From Lepisosteus oculatus (lineage: Eukaryota; Chordata; Actinopteri; Semionotiformes; Lepisosteidae), in NCBI RefSeq assembly GCF_040954835.1, contig NC_090706.1, positions 38,511,148-38,575,147 on the forward strand: a stretch of DNA of 64,000 nucleotides, written 5' to 3'. Below the pieces are notes generated by a model, which was not told the origin of the DNA, did not search any database, and saw only the letters and a program-made list of their open reading frames with translations. Both the position numbers and the translations under genes were made by a program. The first letter of the stretch is position 1. Every line of letters begins with the position of its first letter. Below are positions 15,201-26,619 of this stretch, piece by piece.

Positions 15201-18200
15201 CAGGTCCTGGATGCCCACAACACCCCTGGTTTATGTTCCAGCCGAGCCCTCAGTTAGAAAATGAAATCTGAAAACTGAACTTATAACAGAACCGCTAAAT
15301 ACTTTTGTTTCAACTCCATTAGAAGTTGCCTTTTGATGATAATGTTTCACTGCTGAAAACTCTCCATGTTCTCAGGAAGGAGCTGTCCAATTAGGTCACT
15401 TTTAATTAAGAGTCCTCATCCAGCAGGTACCCTGTCTCGTTTAATTATCAGAAGCTTAGGTCCTATGTAAAAACGTCACAATAGTCAAATTTATTCCCAA
15501 CTTAACCTCCTTCTCGGATTTGAAAGCCTGACGGGTTCTGATTCTGAAGGCCCCAGAGTGGAGCCGATTGATACAGACCACTGCAGTACTACAACACAAC
15601 CAGCTCCTTAATTGCTACATGAATCCTTCTAATTAGCACATAAATATTTAAGGAGCTGGTTGTGCCAACATTCAGTAATGGAGTTCACTGGCAGGGCTAC
15701 AGTGCGAGCAGCACAGGTGTATACAAAGTCATGGTGAGTCAAATGACACCCCCTGGCTCCCAGTTTCTAGATTGGGACCTATGCATTGTTTCTCTCCCGG
15801 ACTGGTCATGTGATCAGGCAGCGGGCTGTTCTAGGTCAGGTACTGGACAGTCCCATCTGTGCTCTGAGGAGCTGTGGGCCCGAACTGGGACCCTCTGCGC
15901 AGCAATCCTCAAGACAAAAAACAAACTGGGTGATCTTCTACCACAGCACAAGCTACAGCCTCCCGAGCGAAATATGTGAAGCAGACAGTCTTCGTTTACA
16001 GCCGACGAGAGCACAGCCAGTCCGCTATGGCAAAAAAAGCTTGGCATTAATAGCCCAGAGCCCAGTGTAGCGTGAAAGCCACAGGAGCGAAGTTATTTCT
16101 AATTTTAGGCAGGTGTTAACGTGGATAAGCAGCATGTGTTCTATTTTATTCATAACCGCCAAATATTTTTTTAGGATAGATGTGTCAAGGGACACGCCAT
16201 GGCCTTAGTATCTCGAAACACAGCCGTGATCGCTGCTCCCACAAAGGGGAGCAAACCTGCCGTTTGTCACTCGGCGTCGGATCACTGACCTCAGCACCAC
16301 CCCGCAGCTGCAGGGGAGGCCAGAGGGGGGCGCTATTCCCGTGGGGGCCCGAGAGAGCACTGGACGACTGGTCCCACCCAATCCCTCTTGAGCTTGAAAC
16401 TTGGGATCACACCGGCATCTGACTCTGCGGACCGGGCAGCCCTCCGGCGAACACGGACTGACAGGAAGGCTGGCGGGTGCGTTGGCAAGCGGTGATGTTC
16501 TCTTTGAGCGTAGGGTAATCAGGCCATGAAGACAGAGCAGCGGGGCTGGGAAAACACTGGGACGCAGTTTCCGAAAACCTCAAGAGGAATCGCAGGTCGG
16601 GACGTTTGGTGTCTGTGCTTGGCTGAGGAGCCAATGGTGCGAAGCTGCCATCTGTGGGATTATGACTGAACCCCTCCAAGCCTGAATCCCCCCTCCTACC
16701 TGATCTCTTCCACCAGCTCGCTCTCCTGCTGGTGCTTGCTCTGCAGCCGGGCCACCTGCTCTGCAAAAACCACCTTCACCTCCTGGGTCTCCTTCACCTG
16801 CAACACACAGCACACGGCCTCCTGTTCCTGGTTCTGTTCTCCTGACGTTCGGCACTGCCCCGAGGCCAGGTTTCGCTCAGATGTGTTGGGATAAACAGAC
16901 TGGGGGTGGGGCTTTATTCTTCTGTTTCCATGAGCAATTAACCGCTTTTCTATGGACTAAAGAACTGTCGGTGTTTCTACAGCAGTTAAATCCCTACAGT
17001 TACATTGTCGGTGACATGCAATCACGTGTTAGAGAAATTCAAAAGGAACCCCTAAAGAGCATCATAATAAACTCCTTTTCATCATCCTTGCACATTTCCA
17101 CCTTCAGATTGCTGCAGGAGGAATGGTGCAATACCACTATCTGCAGCGTTCAAGCTAGACGCACAGAGTGTAGTACCAAATGAATGCCAAGAAGCATCAT
17201 AGAAGCCGAGCTGTGAAACTGATAGTCCCCAGTTTGGGAATGGCTGGGGAATCATTAAGAAGCAGTCAGAGATCGATGCAGACAGGATCAACTCCGTCAG
17301 CTCAGAGCGTCCGACCACAACCTGATTAACAATTTTCCACGCCGACAGCCTAATGCGCTGCAGGGAGAATGAGCACGCTGGGGCAAATGGGAAGCACAGA
17401 TAACCACACGAGATAAATGACCTTTGCAATCAGCTCAACGTGAGTGGCTAAACAGAGGTTTACTTTTGTTTTACTCCACTACCAAAAATATTTCAGGATA
17501 TTCAATCCTGCAGTTCACATAGATATGTGTGTCTTGTTCGGTATCAACTCTATTGTATGTTGTCACCCTGTACAAAGTTCCCACTGAAAAAAAGCACACA
17601 GCACATCAAGATGTAAGAAAAGGAGACCTTTTTCTAGATATTTGGGGTTCCTGTGTGTACTGAACACTGCATTCATTTATTTTCAATGTAACCTCAAAAC
17701 ATAGAATTCCAGGTCTGTTTAAGATGGGCCAGAAATTATGGGAGTACTTGCCCATCCATTATTATTCTTGTAAGGAAGAGGCCAGATAGCAGGAGACCCT
17801 GCACAGCGTGTGGTACAGAACACACTCACATGGGCACCACTGGGAGACGCCTAATAACCCATTCAGCCTTTGGGAGGTGGGAGAAAACCAAAACAGCCAG
17901 TGAAATTACAGGGAGAACATGCAAACTCCACACAGATGGCAGTGCAGTCCACAATCAAACCCAGGATCCAAGAGTTGTGGAGCAAGCGCTTGTTTAACCA
18001 CGGTTGTTGTTGTTGGTTTTTTTTTACTATTTAAAGTTATTGATCCACGTGGGATCTTCAAAATGTTTATAACTGGAGTGATGGTGTCTTGCCTTCCAAC
18101 TGTGCCTGATTTCCTGGTGTGAATACTTATTCGCAGAAATGTGTAGAAAGAGACAGACAGCAAAACTAAAACTTCACGCGTCTGCACGGATGTATGGACT

Positions 18201-18599
18201 TCGAAACACTCCGTGCGCAAAATGCATAATTCCTAACGATCGTGACTAAAAAAAAAAAACAGATACAGTATATATGCTCATATACAGCATAATCATAAAG
18301 CATAACTTTGACATCAACATGTGCATGAAGATTCTGGACCTGTACGTTAATACATTAGCTTTTGAAACGTTATTCCTTTAGCTCTATCCAAAGAAGTATC
18401 ATGCAAAACTTCACAAAGGTTAGACTGACAACAGATGTTTAATGGAAAACGCTCGAAAGTTCACATTTTGCAAGAACTCAACGTCTGTTAGGCGAATGCG
18501 ACAGCGGTACCCTGTTACGTCTTAGCTTGACGATACTTCAATATTCTCTTATAGTTTTGTACTTCAAAGCTTTTTTACCTTTCGGGGAGGAGGCTGCAT
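212..18599 (-). CDS. FCHSD1: FCHSD1, F-BAR and double SH3 domain protein (N-terminal 8 coding exons; 3' part outside window)
   Basis: Coding exons in transcript order are 18599-18579, 16797-16700, 9896-9851, 5225-5152, 4085-3941, 2189-2053, 918-855 and 340-212. All have AG/GT borders and join in one open frame of 238 residues, all within the F-BAR domain. The start encodes MQPPPRK, the family's conserved N terminus. Later landmarks are QRAAIEREYGQ (exon 3), TQYLKRDW (exon 4), AKEQRMKR (exon 5), EKAADAQAK (exon 6), DHGILRFRTSMQKLSVK (exons 6-7) and ARNEYLLALAAINAH (exon 8). The DHGI..RTS.QKLS segment favours FCHSD1 over FCHSD2. Family knowledge: F-BAR dimers bind and curve membranes, and the SH3 domains engage actin-nucleating machinery such as WASP. 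The SH3 exons are not in the window. The introns carry LINE and SINE fragments. Confidence 0.93.
4800..4880. repeat. Fragment of a dispersed 'cctggagggcc'-type fish repeat, inside an FCHSD1 intron
   Basis: The segment carries a 'ggagtctccaatcctggaactggagggg' type phrase. Related phrases recur near 15190-15270, 49289-49370, 50900-50990, 58530-58610 and 61740-61800, so this is one degraded member of a dispersed family. No coding potential is visible. Confidence 0.35.
5860..5945 (+). repeat. 3' tail fragment of a CR1-like LINE, inside an FCHSD1 intron
   Basis: The phrase 'ctgatgggccaaaaggcctcctcttgctcg' resembles the 3' tail seen downstream of fish CR1-like LINE copies. No reverse transcriptase coding remains here. 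Assignment is from memory of such tails. Confidence 0.4.
9300..9400 (+). repeat. SINE tail fragment, inside an FCHSD1 intron
   Basis: The phrase 'ctgggtaaaggcatctgct' followed by an A-rich stretch is the characteristic 3' end of a large group of fish tRNA-derived SINEs. The tRNA-like head is not evident, so this is a truncated copy. Confidence 0.5.
10361..15590. other. Interior of FCHSD1 intron between exons 2 and 3: no gene seen
   Basis: The intron separating the exons at 16797-16700 and 9896-9851 is about 6.8 kb. This part is AT-rich, with short unrelated ORFs on both strands. None shows a recognisable domain, codon bias or splice-consistent extension. A short GC-richer patch near 10,930-11,100 is not recognisable as a gene. 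Confidence 0.5.
15190..15290. repeat. Fragment of the dispersed 'ggtcctggatgcccac'-type repeat
   Basis: The order 'gttcccaaatcaggtcctgg', then 'tatgttccagcc', then a 'cctcagttag' phrase matches the same dispersed family found in the HSPA9 introns. Here it lies within the second FCHSD1 intron. Confidence 0.4.
15595..15664. repeat. Perfect 17-bp inverted repeat with 36-nt spacer
   Basis: The left arm CACAACCAGCTCCTTAA at 15595-15611 is the exact reverse complement of 15648-15664. The AT-rich spacer is 36 nt. Either strand could fold into a strong hairpin. The element lies in an FCHSD1 intron and could be a very short fold-back element or a structured RNA segment. No related copy was noticed elsewhere in the window. 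Confidence 0.85.
17765..18000 (+). repeat. Dispersed repeat with 'gagaacatgcaaactccacac' core
   Basis: The core phrase and the following 'caaacccaggatcc...gagttgtggagcaagcg' layout recur at about 20110-20175 and, more diverged, at 60590-60700. This is an old dispersed fish repeat. I do not assign it to a class. Confidence 0.55.
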
Positions 18600-18900
18600 T
18601 TTCCGTTTCTTTTGTTTCCTCGGCTGCGCTCAATCCGGTTTCTCTTACACTCACTTTTTTTTTTTTCGTGATGATTTGAGTAATACTTCCTCCGTTTCCG
18701 ACTCTTCCTCTCACCCATTCTGCCCGCCTCTCCGATACGGCAAACAGCCGACTCTGGAGGAGAAGGAGGAGTCTCTCGGACACACCTGCAGTTTGCCACC
18801 TACTGCACACCACCGCCACCGAGCGGATATTTCCACAACTGCAGCCAGTGGGCACTGGGAGCGCAGCTTTTCAGTGGGAGTTTCAAATGACGCTTCCATG
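18600..18900 (-). promoter_or_regulatory. Probable FCHSD1 5' UTR and promoter region
   Basis: This stretch lies just upstream of the FCHSD1 start codon on the minus strand. It is purine-rich on the transcribed strand, with no in-frame coding extension of MQPPPRK that looks family-like. The transcription start cannot be fixed from sequence alone, and I see no clear TATA box. Confidence 0.35.
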
Positions 18901-21300
18901 TAACTCGAAATGTTCACAAACTGAAAAAAACGGGTGACCAAATATGAGTTTTTACCTGTAATGCTTTCGTTTGAGCAAAGCGACTTTATGTATATGTCAC
19001 TTGCCCTGAAAACACCATCCACGCTGCGTTTTTGTTTTGTTTGAACAGCAAAACAAAAGTACTAATATACATACTTATCTGTACTTCTTAGACCAGATTA
19101 TTGAGCAAACACAGGAACCTTTTCAGACCACAGTGAGACAATGGAAGTAGAAATTTGCTTTATGACTCAGTGATTAAAATATAGCTGTTTTTAAAAACCA
19201 ATACAGCACGATGTTATTTTAGATGTGTCAAACGCAGACCATTCACAAAATAAAACACAACGGTCGTTTCCTGTAATGATAACAAAAAAAAAGGATGAAT
19301 AAAAACAAGCTTTATTTTAAACAGTGCCTTTAAAAGCGCTTTACATAAAAAAAGATAGACGATGAAAGAAGACAGCAGATTTGCACAGTTACAATGGGGG
19401 CTTGGAATACAGTAGGGAAGCCAAGAGGCAGTTAAATAAAAGTCATCTAAAAAAGAAGGTTGTGAACGGTGATTTCAAAGACCTCAGGGGAGATTGCATA
19501 AGAAATTTGCCCATTTGCGCACGACGAACAAAGATGCGAAGATGCGAAGATTCCAGATGCGAAGCATTGAAAGATCAACAGAGTTTATATGATTAGGCCT
19601 GTTTAAAGGTACTACCAAAAAGCTTTTTTGTTGGGTAGTCATCCCTTTATCGAGACTCTCTTTTTATTCCTCTGGATAGCAAAAACGGGGGGGTTTATTT
19701 GCAGATGCGGTTAAACCTTTAATTAAAATACGTTAACTGCGCTGTGACACCATATGAAGCCTCTTCCTTGTCTAACTACCAACTGCAATAAAATATGTGT
19801 CAACCAGGTTGTCCAAAGCGCATGAACCCTAGAAATGTTCAGTTTCAGCCTTTTTATTCCTGCATGATTCTACAAACGGGCCATCCTGCCCTTTCACCTA
19901 TTTTGGTTGCTGTTAGCTAGTCGATGTGAAGAGCCCACCCATTTCCTAACCACTTTATCCAGCTCAGGGTCGTTGGGGAGCCGGAGCCTGTTCTGACAGG
20001 CCACAGGTGCAAGGCAGGGTGCACACAAGAGGCCAATGCACTTCAGGGCACACACAGCCCCTCACACACTCTCTCCTATGGCCAGGTTTGCCAGAGGATA
20101 ATTGACCTACCAGTATGGGGACAACATGCAAACTCCACACACATATCACTCCAGCAGCTGAACCCAGGGCCCCGACTCAGTATGTTATTCGCCTCCTCTC
20201 CTAAACTGAGGACTGTGGACGCATGATCATTCCCATGCTATGCACCATCATAGCAAACATCAGGAATTCTCTTTTTTCATTCTTATTATTATGCTTCTAG
20301 TCAGGAAAAATGTGTGAACACACGGGTGTTAGTGATTATCAAAAATGCAACCTTCCATTGCATGTTTATTGAAAGACAATTTGTTTAACACTTATCTCAA
20401 ATAGGCAAGAACTAGCAGAACAATCTTACATGAAATGTGTCAGTGTAATGGAGTAAAAGCACTCTGACTTGGTAAGATTAATAGCAATGCACAGCCTGAA
20501 AAGAAAACAATGCAGACTAAATGAAAGATAGTTAAGGCCTCTGTCACTTTAGGGATTTCCCATCCCTTGATGAGTGACCTATTTATTATTTTTCTGGTGC
20601 TCTTGATGTGTTGTGATACAAGTCTTTAAAGAGTTAAGAACAAAAACTGCATTCATGACTCAAATAAAATCGATCCGCTGTGTGAGAGCTGCACTTTCAG
20701 CTGTAGGCTGCCTGCAGCCCTCACCTGATTGTCAACATGATAACCGAACAGATAAACATCAGCTAAAAAAAGTTCCACTGCTATAAGAAGCAAGTCTGTT
20801 TTTGCCCCATATTGTAATGCGTAGCCCTTTGCAATATGCAGACTCAGGAGAAATTACAGAAAACTGCAAAGACTCACTTTCTGCAGCTTAAACGTGTTGG
20901 GAAGCAATTCAAATTGAAATACTGATCGTTGACTGCATGCATTTTCAGGTCACATAGTTGCTTCATATGTTCATTTGTTTAGAATTTGATTGATTGCTTT
21001 ACTGTCCAACATTTACAGCGTGGGATTTTAGATTTCCGTAGCCTTCAGAATAAAAAATGTGCTCAACCATTTTGAAATAAACTGGAAGTTAAAGGACAAA
21101 CCACATAAACATACTCCACCTTTCTCATTAATTCTGCAATGCACACAAGGCAGCTCACACATCCCGTTTCACACACGTTTCCATGTCGTTCGTGATCCGG
21201 AGCTGATTCCTAAGAATTCTGCGACCTTGAGGATCACGTCCCATCATAGTCTTCTCTATTCAAGACGTTTACACATTACAGTGATTTTGTAATATGGATC
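18900..21300. other. Intergenic region between FCHSD1 and the cytokine gene: no gene seen
   Basis: AT-rich sequence with only short, isolated ORFs. A copy of the dispersed 'ctaaccactttatcc...caaactccacacac' repeat lies at about 19935-20175. Nothing here joins convincingly into a spliced gene. Confidence 0.5.
19935..20175 (+). repeat. Dispersed repeat, 'cctaaccactttatccagctc' type
   Basis: The copy starts with 'tttcctaaccactttatcc' and 'gtcgttggggagccggagcc' and ends in the 'caacatgcaaactccacaca' and 'ctgaacccagggccc' phrases. It shares both ends with the copy at 60420-60710, which starts 'ttttctaaccagttcttcc'. No coding capacity is visible. Confidence 0.6.
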
Positions 21301-21304
21301 CCTT

Positions 21305-21838
21305 TAATGATAATAATAATAATTCCTTACACTTAGATAGCTCTTTTCTGGACACTCCACTCAAAGAAGCTTTCAGGTAATGGGGATCCCCTCCACCACC
21401 ACCAGTGTGCAGCCCCACCTGTAGGAAGCTCCAGTACACTCCCCACACACGAGCTCTCAGTGGGGAGGAGAGCAGAGTGATGGAGCCAGTTCAGAGATGG
21501 GGATTATTAGGAGGCCATGATTGGTAAGGGCCAATGGGAAATTTGGCCAGGACGCCGGGGTTACACCCCTACTCTTTTCGGGAAACAACCTGGGATTTTT
21601 AATGACCACAGATTGAGGACCTCGGTTTTACATCTCATCCTAAGGACAGCACCTTTTTCCAGTCTATTGTCCCAGTCACTATACTGGGGGATTAGGACCC
21701 ACATGGACCGCAGGGTGAGCGCCCCCTACTGGCCCCACTAACACCTCTTCCAGCAGCAGCCTTAATTTTTCCCAGGAGGTCTCTCATCCAGGTACTGACC
21801 AGGCTCACACCTGCTGAGCTTCAGTGGGCCGGCCAGTT
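21305..21838 (-). repeat. 5S rRNA-derived SINE (SINE3-like), near full length
   Basis: Read on the minus strand, the right end (about 21768-21828) carries 5S rRNA promoter sequence: GAAGCTCAGCAGG (box A region), then GCCTGGTCAGTACCTGGATG and GAGACCTCCTGGGAA (intermediate element and box C). The body and the AT-rich tail with 'acttagatagctctttt' run to about 21305. Family knowledge: SINE3-type elements use the internal 5S promoter for RNA polymerase III. Related copies occur at 35085-35566, 34045-34206 and 57447-57848. It sits just beyond the 3' end of the cytokine gene. Confidence 0.8.
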
Positions 21839-21913
21839 ATGAGTTGCAGAGTGACATGGCTTTGACTTTGTTTTGAATAAAAAAACAAAATTAAAAAGCT
21901 GTTTGGTAACAAA

Positions 21914-22033
21914 TTTATTTATTGTTGCATCAATATTTTAAAGAGTAAAAATAAATTAGAATAAATTACAAATATATAAATAATAACATATAAAATATGA
22001 TAAATAACATAAATAACATTGCACTGATAAGAA
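21914..22033 (-). promoter_or_regulatory. Cytokine 3' UTR with AU-rich elements and poly(A) signals
   Basis: On the minus strand, downstream of the stop codon, five AUUUA pentamers fall between 22015 and 21952. Two overlapping AATAAA signals follow at 21923-21918 and 21919-21914. Dense AUUUA motifs are the usual destabilising signal of inducible cytokine mRNAs. The background is AT-rich, so some matches are expected by chance. Confidence 0.6.
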
Positions 22034-25000
22034 TCAGTTATTGAATAATGAGTTGAATTGTTGAAACACTTGTTCCAAAAGTCCTAGAAATGTTGCTGGT
22101 GATATAACATGCTCGCAATTCGTCATGTTTCCAGGATTATCCTATAAAGAGAAAGACAGCAATTAATTCAGTATTATTATTATTGTAGTTGTTCATGTGC
22201 AACAACTTTTTCACAAGCAATCTATATTTTAAGAACAATTATTTTACACAAAACAATCATTTATAATTATGCATTTATAGAAAGTATTAAAAAGTGACTG
22301 TCTGTAGTGTGATAATAATTTGAGTATTCTGTTTAAAAAATACACAACAATATCTAGCAAACCAATAAGGTGTAAGGAGGTGTACTGCCTGTAATAAATC
22401 AGACCCAGTACCAGTCTGCGTAGGAGGTGTTAGGTCAAGTGTTGAAGTGTTGAATGTGTATGATGAAATCAGCTGTGAATTATCTAAGGAGAAAACCCAA
22501 TTATAAATGTATCCCTTTTTGGGTACATCCAATTAAATAAACTGGTTCTTTCAAATTCATTTTACATCATTTTGTCTGCCAGTGGATCTTATGGCACACA
22601 GCGAGTCAAGAGACCTTTGACTGCTCACCTGGCACCCTGATATGTTTAGACTGCGCACGGCTCTCCAAAGCTTAAAGATGTAAGGACCGGAAGTATTCTT
22701 AAGGGTACTAAGGTTCTTAAGGTGTTCCAATCCTTTTATAAAGTATTCCAGAGAACAGGTTTTCTCTTCTGCGTCTGTTTTGTTTGCCTGTACAAGAAGA
22801 AAATTAAGAGAAATCACAATGTACATGCTGTCCTGGAGCTGACATTTCATTGATGCTTTTTAAGACTTTAATTGGAAATGTAAACTGGAACACTGAATAT
22901 AAGATCTCACTGGCAAAACCAGGTTTTTTGTTACCAGTTAAACCAATTAAAAAAAATGAAAATATCAGATTCCAGGTATAGAGCCTAAAGCAAAACAACA
23001 CTTTGGAACCTATAGTCTGCACACACCTGGGACTGGTACATTTTTTCACAAAAACAGTTCCATCACATGTACAGCAACAAACTGTATTCTCGAAAGAGAT
23101 GAGCAAAATCCTAGAGCTATTAAAATTCCAGTTTAAGGGGTCCTTATACTGTGTCTGGGGATATTTTCCTGGTCTTCCCAGTCCCAGAATATATCCATCT
23201 CAATAGACAGCATGACCACCACACACAGAGAGGAACTAGTCTAAGTATTCAGCAGCCCTCAAGGGCCAGAGTTATTTTAATTGAACAAATGACTTGTCTG
23301 AATAAGCAGTAACTGATGGGTGTCTCTAGGCTTCAGAAACAGGGGACCTATAACATTAAGTAGACCAGTGCTCTCCAGGACACGGGCTAGAGACCTCTGA
23401 ATGAAAGGATATAACGAATCTATATTGTGACCAAGCTAATAAATTAGTCATATTTGTAGATGATGCCACAACTGGGGGATTAGAAAAACACCTAACACCT
23501 GGCAGGTGATGTTTAATATAGAGACAAATTGAGGGCTTTGCAGGTATGAAAAACATAAACTACAAATACAAAATGGGAAACAATGAGCTAAAAGAGGCTG
23601 TTTATGAAAAAGACTTGAGTATTTATGTTAACACGTTATTTATATATTTTAAACAATGTGAGGAAATAATAAAAAAGACAAAGGTTTCAGATAGTTAAAG
23701 CACAGAATATAATCAAGGGATGTTATGTTAAAATTGTACAACTCACTTGCAAGGTCTGATTAAGAATATTTGGTCAACACGTTATACAGAAGATATTGCT
23801 GCTCTGGAATCAGTCCAGAGAAGAGCAACCAGAGACATTCTGGGGCTCAAGAGAATGTCCAACACTGACAGGCTACAGAAACTGAACCTTTCAAGCTTCG
23901 ATCACAGAACACTACAAGGGGACCCGATTCATCCACTCAAAAGCGTCAAAGACACAACCGAGAGACAACCGAGCTAACTTATTCAGGATCCACTGTGAAA
24001 CAGGAACCAGAGGACACAAGTGGCAAATGGAAATATAGTATCATTAAATTCAAGAAACGCAGGCATTTTATATGAAATAATGCGGGCATAAGGAACAAGC
24101 AACCCAGCCTTGTCACTGAAGCCATTACTCCAACTGTATACCATAGTTCTGTTCCATACAGGTGTTAACTTTTTACATCCTACAGTGCTGGGAGATTCAT
24201 GCCTCTAGGCCCCTGTATGCATTGTCATGCACAAGCACTGAATAGAGAGCTGTTCAATGACCCTTGTTCAAGAAAGTCCCTTGAAGAAGAAGGACGGATC
24301 AGAGGTTTTTTTCCTTACCTTGACAGTGAGATCTATGTGGATACACTGGCATTCTGTTTGCTGGGAAAGAGAAAACGTCACGTTGTTTTGTAAATTCACA
24401 CTTGTTATTTCAATGAACAGTTACAAATATCAGATTTTAAATATGTCGCCAAGAAGTGAAAAAGAAGAAAATCCCAGTTTAATGCAGGTTTTGTTCCTTG
24501 TACTTTGTGAGGTAGGGTTGTTCTTTTTCCGTTTTGTTGTAACTTATCATAGAACCAAGTCAAGGTGATATCTCAAATTAAATAAAGTATTCCAAACAAA
24601 CTGACCCTGTTTAAATTTTCTCCAAACTCATTTGTGAAAAGGACTCTTTGATTAATTATAGGCCCACAGCCCCTACAATTAAATTTTATCTCAGCTTGTG
24701 CATTTGTTTGTCATATACTGTATAAAAACATCAATAGTATTTAATGAAAAGATGTGAGATAACTATCAAGTCATGACAACAGCATAAGAAGAAAAATATT
24801 TTTCAAAACTTAAATTTATCATTTAAGACCTTTATCATTTAAAATATAGGTCTGTTTTTACCTATGGCACATAATGTACCGTACTGATATGTATCAAAGA
24901 TATTAACATATTTTTCTCTAAGTATATATTGCATGGGCATTTAAAAAATATAGTGAGTAAATTCTGGACTGTTTTAGTTCCTTGATGATGTGTATCATAC

Positions 25001-26473
25001 ATTTTGTATCTACAGTTTGTCATGACAAGATCGTGGGCACCATGCTTTTGAATTCACAAATAACCTTCTGCATACTGCATACTACCCTGCAATACTGAGC
25101 ACGGAGCTCGCAATCAACAGAGTTCAACAAAAAACAAATCTTAAGAAGGTCTGAGGCACAGCTTACAAAACAGGAACTAAAACAGACAGAACATAACTAG
25201 AATCACAGACTAAAACAAGATTGATTTTCCATGAGCAACTATCGGTGATTAAAAGCCAATGTTTTGGAGGTATTTCAAAAGCGTGAGTGCAGTTTAAACA
25301 ATTTGGCATCAGACTAGTCCAGTCTGGTAGTCTCAGAAAGAGACTTCTTTGACTTAGCAAAGGAAGGAAGTTACAAAAATGTGCTTGATAACAGCACTGA
25401 AAATTACAGATGAAGATAAACTGATTTTCTAGACTATCTTTGAATATAATATACATTACAGAAAGGAATGTTGTAAACTGAAAGAAATAATGTAACAGGG
25501 AACCCACAATCTAGGGGCTTTAGAGATTTTAAATGTAATTTTCATTGATGATGTTGGAAAAACCTGTGGCAAGACCCTGCAAAAACCTTTAAGAGTATTT
25601 TACTTACAGAGCCAAGAAATGTCATAGAGAAGTATACATTTTTCCATATAGTGTTCAGACAGTATATAGAAGTATACAGTTTTCCAGACTAAGAAGTAAG
25701 CTTCAACAGCCATCTAAACCATGGAAATGTCACAATTTAAAATTGATTAACTATATTTAACAACTAAATAAAATTTGTTAGTGAGCAAAATGAAATTACA
25801 GAAATGACAATACGTGCATGCGCGGCTATTTTCATCCTAGGAAACCAGACAGTTAATGTGCATTGTCATCATTAGAATATGTAATCCATACTTTCAAGTC
25901 ATCCTCTGAAGTTTAGTCCTGGCCAAAACGTTATTTTGAAGCTGCCTAAACCAGAGTTGCTCTAGACCTCATCCCGGAGTGAGTGGTACTGTCCGTGAGT
26001 AGCCATCACAGATCAGACTATATCTAAGAAGTGATCTTAGAGAGGAAAAAGGCATTCACTGACTGAAAGAAACTCTTCTTTGTGGAAAACAGACAGAGCT
26101 GGGAGCAAAAACACGGCGGATTCACGATGACCAAGGGAACAGCTGAAAACTCACCGTTGCTTCTTGACAGCTAGTAGGACAACTCTGTAAAAAATGAAAG
26201 AATGCAAATATAAATATACCTAATATTACAGTGAACATAAATAAAATAACAAATAAAATCTGGAAAATATTATTCATCTTCTGTTTGGCAATGAAGCACG
26301 ATGGGTCGTGCTTCCCGAGAGGTGGAAAGCACAGAGAACATACAACTCACCTTTGTACTGTCCATGGTCTTCTTGATGTCCGTCATGGATTCTAGAGACT
26401 TGCACCTTGACTTTGAATCCGCCTGCATCACTGCCGCCAAGAACAGGAAGAACAGCGCTGTGGGTTTGTTCAT
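22034..26473 (-). CDS. Secreted short-chain four-helix cytokine, interleukin-9-like (IL-4/13 is the alternative)
   Basis: Five coding exons, 26473-26351, 26184-26155, 24360-24319, 22787-22629 and 22141-22034, all have AG/GT borders and all junctions are phase 0. They encode 153 residues. The start MNKPTALFFLFLAAVMQADS is a clear signal peptide. Exons 2 and 3 are tiny (10 and 14 codons) and carry SCPTSC and TECQCIH. Exon 4 has NKTDAEEKTC and exon 5 has ATFLGLLEQVFQQF. Five N-glycosylation sequons are visible (NKT, NLS, NTS, NIS, NMT). The five-exon layout with two tiny exons, the CxC in exon 3 and the last helix resembling IL-9 TFLKSLLEIFQ support IL-9. NKTDAEEKTC also recalls IL-4 NTTEKETFC, but IL-4 genes have four exons. 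Family knowledge: these cytokines signal through common-gamma-chain receptors and JAK/STAT in type 2 immunity. The cytokine fold is well supported; the subtype is less certain. Confidence 0.8.
23370..24065 (+). repeat. CR1-like LINE remnant (3' end of reverse transcriptase)
   Basis: A broken reading frame at 23747-23977 includes YTEDIAALESVQRRATRDIL and LQKLNLSSFDHRTLQGD, the C-terminal signature of CR1/L3-type LINE polymerases. The upstream 370 nt is a degraded extension of the same ORF. It lies in intron 3 of the cytokine gene, in the orientation opposite to that gene. The related copy at 32850-33690 shares the layout. Confidence 0.75.
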
Positions 26474-26565
26474 TTCTTCTCTCTTGGGCTATAGGATGCT
26501 GAGAGACCGGAGCGAGGTATTCTCTGCGTGCAGGACTGGCTGTGAGTCCTCTCCGGCTGGTCTCC

Positions 26566-26603
26566 TCTTTAATAAGAAAATTCCAGGCGCAGAGGGAAAT
26601 CCC
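26566..26603 (-). promoter_or_regulatory. Putative cytokine promoter: kB site and TATA-like box
   Basis: GGGAAATCCC at 26594-26603 fits the NF-kB consensus GGGRNWYYCC at every position. A TATA-like TTATTAAAG follows at about 26577-26569 on the minus strand, roughly 95-105 nt before the ATG. A second motif, GGAATTTTC, lies between them. The order kB site, TATA-like box, short 5' UTR, signal peptide is what an inducible cytokine gene should show. Function is inferred from motif and position. Confidence 0.55.
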
Positions 26604-26619
26604 TGTCACCGATACCACG

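Noticed and set aside
22034-26473. Calling the cytokine IL-4/13
   Set aside because: NKTDAEEKTC resembles IL-4, but five exons with two tiny ones and the CxC motif fit IL-9 better. Kept as the alternative.
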